64,000 bases of DNA from an uncultured Sulfitobacter sp. (GCF_947502895.1 NZ_CANNBM010000002.1:930001-994000); one strand, 5' to 3'. Shown: positions 27,298 through 35,806, numbered from the stretch's first letter. Translations and numbers: made by a program. The notes: generated by a model from the letters alone, not told the origin.

Positions 27298-27726
27298 TCA
27301 CGCACCTATCTCGTTATGCTCAGTCAAACACTCTGAATGGTCACGCAGCACCTCAAGCACTTTGCATTCCGCAACGCTGTCGCCATCACATTCGGCGACC
27401 ATCCGTCTCAGTTCTTTTTTCAGAGCTTGAAGCCGCTTGATACGCTGTTCGACCTGCCCGAGCTGGCGCCGTGCAATTGAATCAGCTTCTGAACAGGACT
27501 GCGCGGGATTATCAGCAAGGTCCAGAAGCTCGCGAATGGAGTCGAGAGAAAAGCCAAGTTGTCGCGAATGGCGAATAAACGCGAGGCGGTCGAGATCTTT
27601 TTCGTCATACCTTCTTTGCCCGCCTGCGGTGCGCCCAGCTTCATTCATCAGGCCGATTTCTTCATAATAGCGGATCGTCTGAACCTTCGTTCCGGTTCTC
27701 CGTGAAAGCGTTCCAATTGCCAGCAT
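27298..27726 (-). CDS. MerR-family regulator, divalent-metal type
   Basis: A 142-residue regulator; ATG at 27726 follows AAGGA at 8 bp. The N-terminal winged helix is IGTLSRRTGTKVQTIRYYEEIGL, followed by a long dimerisation helix. The metal loop has Cys78 (QSCSEAD), Cys113 and Cys121 (ECDGDSVAEC). Cys78 lies where ZntR/CadR/PbrR have Cys79 and CueR has serine, indicating Zn, Cd or Pb rather than Cu(I). It is divergent from the senC operon and probably controls the TTGAACCTC-type promoters. Confidence 0.87.
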   Translation of the reverse strand: MLAIGTLSRRTGTKVQTIRYYEEIGLMNEAGRTAGGQRRYDEKDLDRLAFIRHSRQLGFSLDSIRELLDLADNPAQSCSEADSIARRQLGQVEQRIKRLQALKKELRRMVAECDGDSVAECKVLEVLRDHSECLTEHNEIGA

Positions 27727-27835
27727 GCGCCATTCCTTATCTAAAGTCACTTGAGGTTATCTACGTTTACACACTATTGAAAATCCATAGCTTTCACAAA
27801 AACGTGACATGGTATCAAAACTCAAATTTTGTGCT

Positions 27836-27866
27836 TGAACCTCTATCAGCTGTAGCTTGTATCACG
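27836..27866 (+). promoter_or_regulatory. MerR-type promoter of the senC-dsb-zip operon
   Basis: TTGAAC at 27836, a 19-bp spacer (CTCTATCAGCTGTAGCTTG), then TATCAC. The overlong spacer is the signature of MerR-controlled promoters. It lies 36 bp before the first gene and next to the divergent MerR gene. Confidence 0.8.
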
Positions 27867-27902
27867 CGCAACAAGTGATTTGCAGAAAGGTCGAAATTTG
27901 CC

Positions 27903-28511
27903 ATGAAAAAAGTGCGAACAACTCTGTGGTCTCTCGTAGCTATAGCCATCATAGCCGTAGGCGGCCTATGGGTATCACAGCGTGACCAGCTTCCGATTGC
28001 TGCCGTGCGCGTGGCTGAGGCAGAGACTGTATTGGCTGACTTTGAGCTGACCGATCACAATGGCATGATGCAGACCGATGAGGATTTCCGCGGGCGTTGG
28101 ATGCTTGTTTTCTTTGGATTTACAAACTGTCCCGATGTTTGCCCCATGGGTCTGTCTACCATAGGACAGGTTATGGATGATCTGGCGGATGATGGAACTA
28201 TTGTGCAGCCTCTTTTCATTACTGTTGATCCCGAGCGGGACACCCCCAGCGTTTTAGCTGAGTATGTTCCGCAATTCGGCCCAGGCATTTTGGGACTCAG
28301 CGGACCGCCGGAACAGACCATGAGCACGGCGAAAGCCTTCAAGGTCTACTACCAACGCAATGAAGATGAATATGCGCCCGATGGATACACCATGGGCCAC
28401 ACATCATCCTTCTTGCTGTTTAATCCGCAGGGCGAATTTGTGCGGATCTACGAGTACAACACCGATCCCTCCCAGATCGTATCCGACCTCAAGCAAAGGA
28501 TAGAAGGGTGA
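27903..28511 (+). CDS. SCO1/SenC copper chaperone
   Basis: A 202-residue membrane-anchored thioredoxin-fold protein with an N-terminal hydrophobic anchor (LVAIAIIAVGGLWV). The copper site is Cys76-Pro-Asp-Val-Cys80-Pro with a histidine in TMGHTSSF. SCO proteins deliver copper to the CuA site of cytochrome oxidase or act as periplasmic thiol-disulfide proteins. It is first in a seven-gene operon and overlaps dsbB by GTGA. A second copy is at 30118. Confidence 0.9.
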   Translation: MKKVRTTLWSLVAIAIIAVGGLWVSQRDQLPIAAVRVAEAETVLADFELTDHNGMMQTDEDFRGRWMLVFFGFTNCPDVCPMGLSTIGQVMDDLADDGTIVQPLFITVDPERDTPSVLAEYVPQFGPGILGLSGPPEQTMSTAKAFKVYYQRNEDEYAPDGYTMGHTSSFLLFNPQGEFVRIYEYNTDPSQIVSDLKQRIEG

Positions 28512-28951
28512 CAACAAATTCTCTTTTATTACCAACAGATAATCGCGGCGTAATGCTGGTCTTCGCGGCGTGGTTTATTGCCTTGGCCGCTTCACTGGCC
28601 ATCCTATTTATCGGCGAGGTATTGGGGCAAACCCCCTGCCACCTGTGCTGGTTTCAGCGCGCTTTCATGTTCCCGCTCGCTGTCATTCTTGGCGTAGCGG
28701 CATGGCAGTCTGACCTGTTCATCTGGCGATACGCTCTTCCACTCGCTGCTATTGGAGGTGCAATAGCTCTGTATCACTGGCTGCTTTATGCGGGTATCGT
28801 ACCAGAGCCGATCACTCCATGCACTGAATCTGGCCCCTCATGCACCGATGACGCAATGCTGATCCTTGGCCTGCCCATTCCGGCACTCTCTTTCATAACT
28901 TTTGGGGCAATATCTGCTCTGCTCCTCCAACTGCGACGGATTTCCACATGA
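28508..28951 (+). CDS. dsbB: Disulfide bond formation protein B
   Basis: A 147-residue inner-membrane protein with four hydrophobic segments. Redox pairs are TPCHLCWFQR after the first segment and the periplasmic-loop cysteines in TPCTESGPSC. DsbB reoxidises DsbA and passes electrons to quinone. It uses a GTG start overlapping the senC stop and ends in an ATGA overlap with the DsbA gene, so the thiol pair is cotranslated. Confidence 0.9.
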   Translation: MTTNSLLLPTDNRGVMLVFAAWFIALAASLAILFIGEVLGQTPCHLCWFQRAFMFPLAVILGVAAWQSDLFIWRYALPLAAIGGAIALYHWLLYAGIVPEPITPCTESGPSCTDDAMLILGLPIPALSFITFGAISALLLQLRRIST

Positions 28952-29610
28952 CACGCAAAACTCTTGTCCTCATCACCTTGACCACCGTGCTGGCCCTTTT
29001 CGCGCTCGGATCATGGTTTGTATCTCGCTCGAATACAGCGCCAGTTGCGACTTCGGCTCCTGCAGAGCAGCAAGAGCAACTCGTTCGCGCTTACTCCCCT
29101 GTTCTGGGCCGAGAGGACGCGCCAGTTACGATTGTGGAGTTTTTCGACCCAGCCTGCGAAGCTTGCCGCGCGTTTCATCCAATTGTGAAGCAAATCCTCG
29201 CCGAGTACCCCGAAGATGTACGCGTGGTTTTGCGCTACACACCGTTTCACGGCGAAGGTTCGGAACTGGCAATCAAGGTGTTGGAAGCTGCCAGAATGCA
29301 GGAGGTCTTCCTACCTGTGCTTGAGGCGTTGCTGGAGAACCAGCCCAGTTGGGCATCTCATGGCGCTCCAGAAACAGCGCGGATTGTAGAGATCGCAGCG
29401 GCTGCTGGTCTGAATGTAACTGCTGCCGCAGATCAGATCAAATCCCCAGGTGTCATCGGCATCCTCAATCAGGATCGCGCCGATGTAAAAGCCGTCGGAA
29501 TTACAGGTACGCCCACGTTTTTCGTAAATGGGAAGCGTCTGACCGACTTTGGCGCAAAACAGCTGATCGCGCTTGTTCAGTCTGAAGTTCAAGCGGTTGC
29601 AGGAAACTGA
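28948..29610 (+). CDS. DsbA-family thiol:disulfide oxidoreductase
   Basis: A 220-residue periplasmic protein with an N-terminal anchor (LVLITLTTVLALFALGSWFV). The active site is Cys70-Glu-Ala-Cys73 in FFDPACEACRAFHP, and the cis-proline loop is GITGTPTFFVNGKRL. It forms the oxidising pair with the preceding DsbB. In a copper operon it probably keeps cysteines of SCO or cupredoxin proteins in the right state. Confidence 0.9.
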   Translation: MTRKTLVLITLTTVLALFALGSWFVSRSNTAPVATSAPAEQQEQLVRAYSPVLGREDAPVTIVEFFDPACEACRAFHPIVKQILAEYPEDVRVVLRYTPFHGEGSELAIKVLEAARMQEVFLPVLEALLENQPSWASHGAPETARIVEIAAAAGLNVTAAADQIKSPGVIGILNQDRADVKAVGITGTPTFFVNGKRLTDFGAKQLIALVQSEVQAVAGN

Positions 29611-29630
29611 ACCGAGTGAGGATATCAAAA

Positions 29631-30110
29631 ATGAAACGCATTGCAAAAGGCATACGCGGCCTTATTTGTACCCTTCTGATGGGGATGCCTGCAGTATCAA
29701 CAGCAGAAGACACCAATGGAGCAATCAAGGTTGTTGTTGAACAACCTTGGGCGCGGGCAAGCCTTGGGACATCGCGCCCGGGTGGCGCCTATCTGACACT
29801 TCGGAATGCGGGCGAGAAGCCCGTTACACTGATCGGGATACGAGCCGATATTGCAGGCATGACGAGCATCCATGAGACACAAACAGACAATAATGGTGTC
29901 AGCAGCATGATGCCTGCTGCTGATATTGAAATCCCAGCAGGAGAAACGCTTTCGCTGAAGCCAGGCAGCTATCACATCATGCTGATGAAGCTGCAGGCGC
30001 CGCTTGTCGAAGGGGAGACCTTCCCAATAATACTGCTCTTTGCGGATGGGACAGAGCTGGAAGTGATGATGCCAGTGCTGCGTATCGGCGCACGCGGACC
30101 CGAGGGCTGA
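29631..30110 (+). CDS. Periplasmic copper chaperone PCu(A)C
   Basis: A 159-residue exported protein starting at 29631 (GAGTGAGG upstream; a GTG at 29616 is an alternative). After the signal peptide comes EQPWARASLGTSRPGGAYLTLRN. The Cu(I) ligands follow the family pattern: His in SIHETQ, Met in SSMM, and His-x-Met in YHIMLM. It works with SCO to load the CuA centre of cytochrome oxidase. SCO genes lie on both sides. Confidence 0.9.
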   Translation: MKRIAKGIRGLICTLLMGMPAVSTAEDTNGAIKVVVEQPWARASLGTSRPGGAYLTLRNAGEKPVTLIGIRADIAGMTSIHETQTDNNGVSSMMPAADIEIPAGETLSLKPGSYHIMLMKLQAPLVEGETFPIILLFADGTELEVMMPVLRIGARGPEG

Positions 30111-30117
30111 TACAGGC

Positions 30118-30741
30118 ATGAAACTTATCACAAAGTTTTTCGGTATCGGCGGTGTCGCTTTGGCCACCGCTCTTTTTATGGGCTGGTGGCAGGTCGATGG
30201 ACCAGGGTCCACGTCAACTCCGCGCCAGCGCCCACTGCCCTTGACGGAAATGAACTTTGAACTGACCAATCAGAATGGTGAAGCAGTAGGTCCTAAAACC
30301 CTCATCGGACAGCCGAGCTTAGTCTTCTTTGGCTTCACCCATTGTCCCGACGTCTGCCCCACTACTCTCTCGGACATATCTGCGTGGCTCGACGAGATCG
30401 GACCCGACGCGAGTAACCTGAACACAGTGCTCATTACTGTCGACCCAGAGCGCGATACAGTCGGTGTGCTGGCTGAATATGTCTCATATTTCCATCCACA
30501 AATTCAAGGTTGGACTGGTTCAAATGCACAACTCGCCGATGCAGCGGAAGGGTTTCGCGCAGTCTACGAAAAGGTAGTGCGCGAAGATGGCGACTATACC
30601 ATGAACCACACAGCAGGCGTTTTTCTGTTCAGTTCAACAGGTCGCATGGTGACGACAATTGATTATTACGAACCACGAGAATTCGCGGTGCCGAAGATAA
30701 GGCGTGCGATGCAAGACCGAGATGCCGATGGAACAATTTGA
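30118..30741 (+). CDS. SCO1/SenC copper chaperone (second copy)
   Basis: A 207-residue anchored protein (FGIGGVALATALFMGWW) with the copper motif CPDVCP in FGFTHCPDVCPTTL and the distal histidine in TMNHTAGVF. It is related to, but clearly different from, the copy at 27903, so the pair is not a recent duplication. It is 7 bp downstream of the PCu(A)C gene. Confidence 0.9.
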   Translation: MKLITKFFGIGGVALATALFMGWWQVDGPGSTSTPRQRPLPLTEMNFELTNQNGEAVGPKTLIGQPSLVFFGFTHCPDVCPTTLSDISAWLDEIGPDASNLNTVLITVDPERDTVGVLAEYVSYFHPQIQGWTGSNAQLADAAEGFRAVYEKVVREDGDYTMNHTAGVFLFSSTGRMVTTIDYYEPREFAVPKIRRAMQDRDADGTI

Positions 30742-30847
30742 GATGCTTTTGGAAACAACGCTCCGTTTGCCAGTTCGTGGCATGGTTTGGAGAAACTTCC
30801 GAGCATAGTTCGGCAATTTAACCTGAAACAAGCGAGTAGGACTACAA

Positions 30848-31300
30848 ATGTTTTCTAAGACGAAACTGCTTATTGGTGCCGTACTACTGACAACCATCAC
30901 AACGGCGGCCACAGCCCAGACTGCTATTCATGTGGCCAAGACCCGAGGATGCGGATGCTGTTTGGCCTGGATGGACAGACTTTCTGACGCCGGATTCTCA
31001 CCCGAAGGCGAGAATGTCGGCGGTGCGCTCGTCCGCCTAAAGATGGACCGTGGTATCCCTGTCTCAATGTTCTCGTGCCACACGGCAACCATCGAGGGCT
31101 ATACAATTGAAGGGCATGTGCCGCCTGCAGACATCACACGTCTTCTTGAGGAGCGCCCTGATGCAATCGGTCTTGCGGTGCCTGGTATGCCAATTGGTTC
31201 ACCTGGCATGGATTTTGGGGATGGCTCTGATGCCTATGATGTCTTTTTAATCAAGAAGGACGGTAGCACCGAGATATTCTCGTCCTATCCTGCGAGCTGA
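30848..31300 (+). CDS. DUF411 periplasmic metal-binding protein
   Basis: A 150-residue secreted protein with signal MFSKTKLLIGAVLLTTITTAATA. The mature N terminus has the DUF411 cysteine cluster Cys35-x-Cys37-Cys38 (KTRGCGCCLAW), and the middle has FSCHTATIEGYTIEGHVP. DUF411 proteins are common in copper resistance islands and are thought to bind metal in the periplasm. The stop is 2 bp before the ZIP gene. Confidence 0.87.
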   Translation: MFSKTKLLIGAVLLTTITTAATAQTAIHVAKTRGCGCCLAWMDRLSDAGFSPEGENVGGALVRLKMDRGIPVSMFSCHTATIEGYTIEGHVPPADITRLLEERPDAIGLAVPGMPIGSPGMDFGDGSDAYDVFLIKKDGSTEIFSSYPAS

Positions 31301-31302
31301 GT

Positions 31303-32094
31303 ATGGAATTGCTCACGACTCTATCGCCTATCGCCTTGGGCTTTTACGGAAGTCTCGCAGCGGGTCTCATGACAGCCGTGGGTGCGGTTCCGGTCCTCTT
31401 CGGAAACACGCCTTCGCGAAAATGGCGCGATATCTCCCTTGGGTTTGCCGCAGGGGTCATGCTGGCGGCTTCATTCTTTTCATTAATCATTCCAGCGCTT
31501 GATGCAGCCGAAATTCGATACGGGGATAGCGCGATACCTGCTTTGATCGTCTGTGCTGCAATCCTGCTTGGCATGGGGGCTGTCGCGATCTTGAACGAGG
31601 TGATCCCGCATGAGCACTTTAGCACAGGCCGTGAAGGCCCCGAAGCCGCATCGCTACGTCGTGTCTGGCTATTCGTCATAGCGATTGCCATCCATAACGC
31701 CCCGGAAGGTTTGGCTGTCGGGGTGGCATTCGGCGCGGACGGGTTTGATGGTGGATTTCCTGTGGCTTTGGGGATCGGTTTGCAGAACGCGCCAGAAGGG
31801 CTGGCGGTTGCTGTGGCTTTGCTTGGTGAAAAATACTCTGCAAAACGCGCGTTTGGGATCGCGGCTCTGACTGGCTTGATTGAACCTGTCACCGGCTTTC
31901 TTGGTGCCGCAGTTATCGTTGTTGCCGAACCGCTCTTGCCTTGGGGCCTTGCCTTCGCCGCTGGTGCAATGCTGTATGTCATCAGCCATGAGATCATCCC
32001 CGAAACCCACCGCAGTGGTCACCAGAAACAGGCGACTACAGGACTGGCGATCGGTCTGGTCGTGATGCTGTTTCTCGATGTCTGGTTGGGCTGA
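31303..32094 (+). CDS. ZIP-family metal transporter
   Basis: A 263-residue inner-membrane protein with about eight hydrophobic segments. The metal path is clear: IHNAPEGLAVGVAFG and its repeat LQNAPEGLAVAVAL, and YVISHEIIPETH near the C terminus. ZIP proteins carry Zn2+, Fe2+ or similar ions into the cytoplasm. An importer inside a resistance operon is notable; it might act in reverse or feed a metal that competes with copper. It is the last gene, followed by a terminator. Confidence 0.9.
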   Translation: MELLTTLSPIALGFYGSLAAGLMTAVGAVPVLFGNTPSRKWRDISLGFAAGVMLAASFFSLIIPALDAAEIRYGDSAIPALIVCAAILLGMGAVAILNEVIPHEHFSTGREGPEAASLRRVWLFVIAIAIHNAPEGLAVGVAFGADGFDGGFPVALGIGLQNAPEGLAVAVALLGEKYSAKRAFGIAALTGLIEPVTGFLGAAVIVVAEPLLPWGLAFAAGAMLYVISHEIIPETHRSGHQKQATTGLAIGLVVMLFLDVWLG

Positions 32095-32099
32095 TCATT

Positions 32100-32125
32100 A
32101 AGCTCCCGGTGTCACTGGGGGCTTT
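32100..32125 (+). terminator. Terminator after the ZIP gene
   Basis: AGCTCCC pairs with GGGGGCT (one G-U pair) around a 9-nt loop and is followed by a T-rich stretch. It lies 6 bp past the stop codon and ends the senC operon. Confidence 0.65.
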
Positions 32126-32236
32126 CATTCTTTAGTCAAGCTGCGGCAGACGTACTGCTTTTTGGGTAGTTAAGCACCAGACTGTCTTGTCTCAGCCCGC
32201 AAAAATCGTGTGCTCAGCCATCAGTTCATCCGCAAT

Positions 32237-32743
32237 CTAAGCGAAAATATCAATTGGTGTACCGTCTCGAAGCATCGCATAGATATGCTCGATTTCGCTA
32301 TCAGTTACTGCAATACACCCAGCTGTCCAGTCGGGTTTGATTGGATCAATACCCGGGCGTGGACCGCCATGTATGAAGATTTCGCCACCGGGACTGCGGC
32401 CTTGTGAGGCTGCGTAGGCAATGTCGGCTTCGTTCGGATAAGATATCCCGACCGACAGGTGGAACTTAGTATCTGGATTACGCTTGTCGACCGTGTAGCT
32501 TCCCTCGGGTGTTTTCCCATCCCCTTCAAACTGCTTATGCCCAACGGGAGCAAATCCGAGGTCAAATTTATAGGTCTTCAGAACCTTTGAATCGTTGAAC
32601 AAAAACAGGGTCCGGTCAGCTTTGAACAACTGCAAGCGCGTAACTTCTGGACCATTATAGGTTCGGAATTTTGTCGCACATCCCGCCAAAGTAAGAGCCA
32701 GCCCACCAAATAGTGCAAAGCGGCGTGTCATTCCTGTCATCAT
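32237..32743 (-). CDS. L,D-transpeptidase-family lipoprotein
   Basis: A 168-residue protein with a lipobox (ALTLAGC), so probably anchored in the periplasm. The YkuD fold is visible (LQLFKADRTLFLF, GDGKTPEGSYTVDKRNP, IFIHGGP) and the nucleophile is in DWTAGCIAVTD. The usual Arg after the cysteine is missing (CIAV). It resembles the YafK/DpaA branch, some of which cleave rather than form bonds. ATGs at 32743 and 32740 are both possible. Confidence 0.82.
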   Translation of the reverse strand: MMTGMTRRFALFGGLALTLAGCATKFRTYNGPEVTRLQLFKADRTLFLFNDSKVLKTYKFDLGFAPVGHKQFEGDGKTPEGSYTVDKRNPDTKFHLSVGISYPNEADIAYAASQGRSPGGEIFIHGGPRPGIDPIKPDWTAGCIAVTDSEIEHIYAMLRDGTPIDIFA

Positions 32744-32864
32744 ATCCCTCAGTCACGTTTGTGGTTGTTTATTTTTATTCATAAGCGAGTTTCAAATCAA
32801 CAATTTGTCTGCTCATCGCGTGATCTACAGCCTCGAAACCGTCTCGCGGATAGCTTCAACTGGA

Positions 32865-33431
32865 TCACGGAACTGATCGCTGCAAACGCCACCATCCGAA
32901 CACGGTAAGGCCGACAAAGACGAAAAGCAAAAGGATGCTCACTGTGCCCCATCCATCAACCACTGCACGCTCTATCGCAGCACCAAAGTAGTATCCAATG
33001 CCCACCAAAAGCGACATCCACAGCAGCGCAGAGGATGCATTCAATACCGTGAACATGGGCCACTTCATTTGCGTGAGGCCTACCGGCAATGCTCCGATCG
33101 TCCGCATCCCCTTGGGATAGCGGTATATGAAGATATAGGCTGGCCCATACACATCCAACATTGCTTCGGCTTTGAGCATCAACGCCGACAACCGCGGACG
33201 TGTCGACAAAAAGCCAGTGCCATACTTGCGCGCTACCGCAAAACGCAATTCATCTCCCAGGTGTCCGCCTGCAAAGGTTGCCAAAGCGACCAGTGAAACT
33301 TCCAAAGCCCCCGTGTGCGCAGCGTAGCCGCCAAACAGGGGCAGAGAGCCACTCTTTAGGGCGCAATAGGCAAACAACAGCAGATAAACCAATGTGCCAT
33401 ATTGTGAGATAAGAGTGAGGAAGGCTTCCAA
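32865..33431 (-). CDS. DedA/VTT-domain membrane protein
   Basis: A 188-residue inner-membrane protein of the DedA family: re-entrant loop segment (KSGSLPLFGGYAAHTGAL), the GHLGDELRFAVARKYG segment and the conserved YRYPKGMRTIGALPVGLTQM. DedA proteins are linked to lipid-carrier (undecaprenyl phosphate) recycling and membrane homeostasis. Two tryptophan-rich segments end the protein. It stands alone on the minus strand. Confidence 0.85.
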   Translation of the reverse strand: MEAFLTLISQYGTLVYLLLFAYCALKSGSLPLFGGYAAHTGALEVSLVALATFAGGHLGDELRFAVARKYGTGFLSTRPRLSALMLKAEAMLDVYGPAYIFIYRYPKGMRTIGALPVGLTQMKWPMFTVLNASSALLWMSLLVGIGYYFGAAIERAVVDGWGTVSILLLFVFVGLTVFGWWRLQRSVP

Positions 33432-33624
33432 GTAGATTGCTCCTGTGGGGCGAGGATCTTTGATGCATCCGAGTGTAGAACATCCAGAAACCGGTAATTA
33501 TCCGAGTGCTTTGAGTAGCAGAGATTACCGTGATGTCGCCAGAGCTGATACCAATAAAGTCTGCATTACGGACAAGGCTCGTTTGGCTTATCAGGAAATG
33601 CAAAGCTTAACATGAGCACCGCCG

Positions 33625-34197
33625 TTATAAGTATCGCCGCACCTTGGTTTTGTATGTCCTATAGTCTGCTCCATAGATGTCTTCCAACCACGGCTCTTCG
33701 GCAAATGGCGCGGCGGCAAGGACAATGATGCCGAACGCTGCTACACATGCCGCCCATCCAGATGCAGACAACACTGCCCACCCCACGAGAATAACCATAT
33801 CCGCCGCGTATTGCGGGTTGCGAGAATAGCGATAGAGACCGTCTGTCTTCAACTCGGCGACCTCGCCGCTGGTCGCTCCGAATCCGATTTTACGGACGCC
33901 AATCGAGACAACAACATTCCCGATGATAATCAGCATAAGACCGATGCCCCACCGCAGAGGTGCTGGCCAGCCAAAGCTGTTCCAGTCCGCTATGCCCAGC
34001 ACGAATGTTGCGATAAATATCAAGATTGTGGCAAGCCAGACCCGAAGCTTTATCCCTGTCGTGGCCTCCTTTGGGGGCCAGATACGACGCTCGGGGAATG
34101 CGATCGACCACCCGAATGCGACAAGAAGATAGCAACCGGCGATCCCGCCGACCGATATGGCAAGGACTTCGATGTTACTGAGCATGGTCATGTCCAT
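33625..34197 (-). CDS. Isoprenylcysteine methyltransferase-like membrane protein
   Basis: A 190-residue protein with about five hydrophobic segments and the ICMT/PEMT hallmark LKTDGLYRYSRNPQYAADM followed by EEPWLEDIYGADYRTYKTKV. Such proteins are annotated as methyltransferases, but bacterial substrates are mostly unknown. It overlaps the cation-efflux gene by 23 bp and is last in a three-gene operon with a metal-type promoter, so a role in metal tolerance is inferred. Confidence 0.82.
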   Translation of the reverse strand: MDMTMLSNIEVLAISVGGIAGCYLLVAFGWSIAFPERRIWPPKEATTGIKLRVWLATILIFIATFVLGIADWNSFGWPAPLRWGIGLMLIIIGNVVVSIGVRKIGFGATSGEVAELKTDGLYRYSRNPQYAADMVILVGWAVLSASGWAACVAAFGIIVLAAAPFAEEPWLEDIYGADYRTYKTKVRRYL

Positions 34198-34858
34198 GGT
34201 TATCCAGCGCCCCCGTGTCTTCGCCTGAACGGAGTTCCTGCCATGCTTGAACCAGAATGAGCTGAGCCGACCTCAGAAACAGGCCAGCCATGATAATTGC
34301 GACGATGAGGTCGGGCCAGGCTGAGGCCGTCAAAAGCACAGCGACGCTTGCAATCATAACCGCTACGTTGCCAATGGCATCATTGCGCGAACACAGCCAG
34401 ACCGAGCGCACGTTTGCATCGCCGTCCTTGTAGCGCATCAAAAGCATGACACTTGCCAAGTTTGCGGCGAGCGCGAGTAGTCCGATCAATCCCATGATCT
34501 GCGCGCTGGGAACACCCAAAATGAAGATCTGATACACCGTGGAGCCGAAGACCCAGAGGCCCATCAACAGAAGGCTGACCCCTTTGATCAGCGCAGCGGT
34601 TGAGCGGACCTTGAGGCTCATGCCGATGACCGCAAGGCTGAGGCCATAGGTTAAGGCATCCCCGAGAAAGTCGAGAGCATCCGCCTGAAGGGCTTGCGAG
34701 CCCGCAAGCTTACCTGCCGACATTTCCACGAAGAACATGGCGGCATTGATGAAAATAACGATCCACAGAACCCGCTTGTAGGCAGGATCAACGCCATCAA
34801 ACCTTGGGTTGCCAGAGCATCCGCATGCCGCTTCCGTTTTACTGAATGTTTCAGTCAT
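34175..34858 (-). CDS. Cation diffusion facilitator-type metal efflux protein
   Basis: A 227-residue inner-membrane protein; ATG at 34858 follows GAGGA. The CDF metal site is readable: ADALDFLGDALTYG in segment 2 and SRNDAIGNVAVM in segment 5. The N terminus has CGCSG and the C terminus HGHDHAQ, possible metal-binding tails. The large C-terminal cytoplasmic domain of CzcD-type proteins is absent. It probably exports Zn2+, Cd2+ or similar ions with proton antiport. Confidence 0.88.
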   Translation of the reverse strand: MTETFSKTEAACGCSGNPRFDGVDPAYKRVLWIVIFINAAMFFVEMSAGKLAGSQALQADALDFLGDALTYGLSLAVIGMSLKVRSTAALIKGVSLLLMGLWVFGSTVYQIFILGVPSAQIMGLIGLLALAANLASVMLLMRYKDGDANVRSVWLCSRNDAIGNVAVMIASVAVLLTASAWPDLIVAIIMAGLFLRSAQLILVQAWQELRSGEDTGALDNHGHDHAQ

Positions 34859-34868
34859 TTGTTGTTCC

Positions 34869-35324
34869 TCATGGTGTGGACATAAAAAGCCAGCGTGGGA
34901 CACGCGCGGCATAGTCTTGAAAGGGGTTTCCGAATGTCTGGATAAGGGCCGCTTCCTCACCCCTGATCTGGACCCGGTCAATCATCAGGAAGAATGCGAC
35001 CACGACCAAGACTGTACTGACCGCGCCAAGCCACAGGACAAAGGCCATCAAAACGATCAACATTCCAACATACATCGGGTTGCGCGTTATGCTGAAGACG
35101 CCGCTGGTCACCAGTGTTGTTGCCATGTCGGGCGACTGAGGGTTTACGGTTGTCTTGTGGCGGATAAAGCTCAGGACGGCGGGAAGCAGAAAGAGCACCC
35201 CCGCCAATGCAGTAGCGGCAATCAGCCACGCAGGTGCTTCGAATAGTGCCAACGGGACGAAAGCTGCAAGCAACCCTGCAGTCACCATGCAAAGAGCCAA
35301 TTGCGCAAGTGGAGGTATGTTCAT
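34869..35324 (-). CDS. Isoprenylcysteine methyltransferase-like membrane protein
   Basis: A 151-residue membrane protein, start ATG at 35324. It has four hydrophobic segments and the family motif TSGVFSITRNPMYVGML followed by GEEAALIQTFGNPFQDYAARVPRW. It is first in the operon with the cation-efflux protein and a second ICMT-like protein, and directly downstream of a MerR-type promoter. Function in metal handling is inferred from context only. Confidence 0.82.
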   Translation of the reverse strand: MNIPPLAQLALCMVTAGLLAAFVPLALFEAPAWLIAATALAGVLFLLPAVLSFIRHKTTVNPQSPDMATTLVTSGVFSITRNPMYVGMLIVLMAFVLWLGAVSTVLVVVAFFLMIDRVQIRGEEAALIQTFGNPFQDYAARVPRWLFMSTP

Positions 35325-35354
35325 AAACAAGTTTCCAATATCTGATTCTTTACA

Positions 35355-35385
35355 ACTATAATTGCTTCAGTGACTAGAGGTTCAA
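35355..35385 (-). promoter_or_regulatory. MerR-type promoter of the ICMT-CDF operon
   Basis: Minus strand: TTGAAC, 19-bp spacer (CTCTAGTCACTGAAGCAAT), then TATAGT. It shares TTGAACCTCT with the senC operon promoter. It lies between the ICMT gene and a decayed merR reading away from it, the classic divergent arrangement. Confidence 0.8.
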
Positions 35386-35397
35386 GAGGAAAATTCG

Positions 35398-35806
35398 ATG
35401 TTATTAATCGGCCAACTTCCCAAGCGCACGCGCGTCAAAACTCCGCCGATCCGAGACTATGAACAAATGGGTTTGATTGATGCGCCTGAACCTTCAGAAG
35501 TTAACCAGCGCCGATACACAAAAGAAGGTCTGAGCCGCTTGTCCCTTTATCGTTCATTCCCGCGATCTGGGGTTTTCGGTCGAGGATATCAAAGGGCTTT
35601 TAAAGTTGAGCCAGCATCCTGAAAAACCATGCCTGGATGCGCACAGCACTGCGGCTCAACACCTCCAATATGTTCGAGCAGGATCGCAAAACTGCGACGC
35701 CTGGACCGTGAGCTGAAACGCAATACAAAATGCGACGCCGGGAATGTGGCCGCCTGTGCAGTGATTGAGACACTTGCCGACCATGGCCTCGAGAGATCAC
35801 ATAAAC
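35398..35806 (+). pseudogene. Decayed merR regulator (two frameshifts)
   Basis: Three adjoining frames give pieces of one MerR protein: LIGQLPKRTRVKTPPIRDYEQMGLI and QRRYTKEGLSRLSLYRSF in the first, LGFSVEDIKGLLKLSQHPEKPCLDAHSTAAQHL in the second, and RIAKLRRLDRELKRNTKCDAG...VAACAVIETLADHGL in the third. The order is that of an intact regulator, with the divalent-type cysteine (KPCLDAH). Two frameshifts, near 35565 and 35670, and an altered DNA-binding helix (IRDYE for IRYYE) mean it is no longer functional. The intact MerR at 27298 may have taken over its promoter. Confidence 0.8.

Noticed and set aside
32120..32236. A further MerR-type promoter near the fourth L,D-transpeptidase
   Set aside because: No TTGAMC with a 19-20-bp spacer was found upstream of that gene, nor of the transpeptidases at 24552 and 26447.
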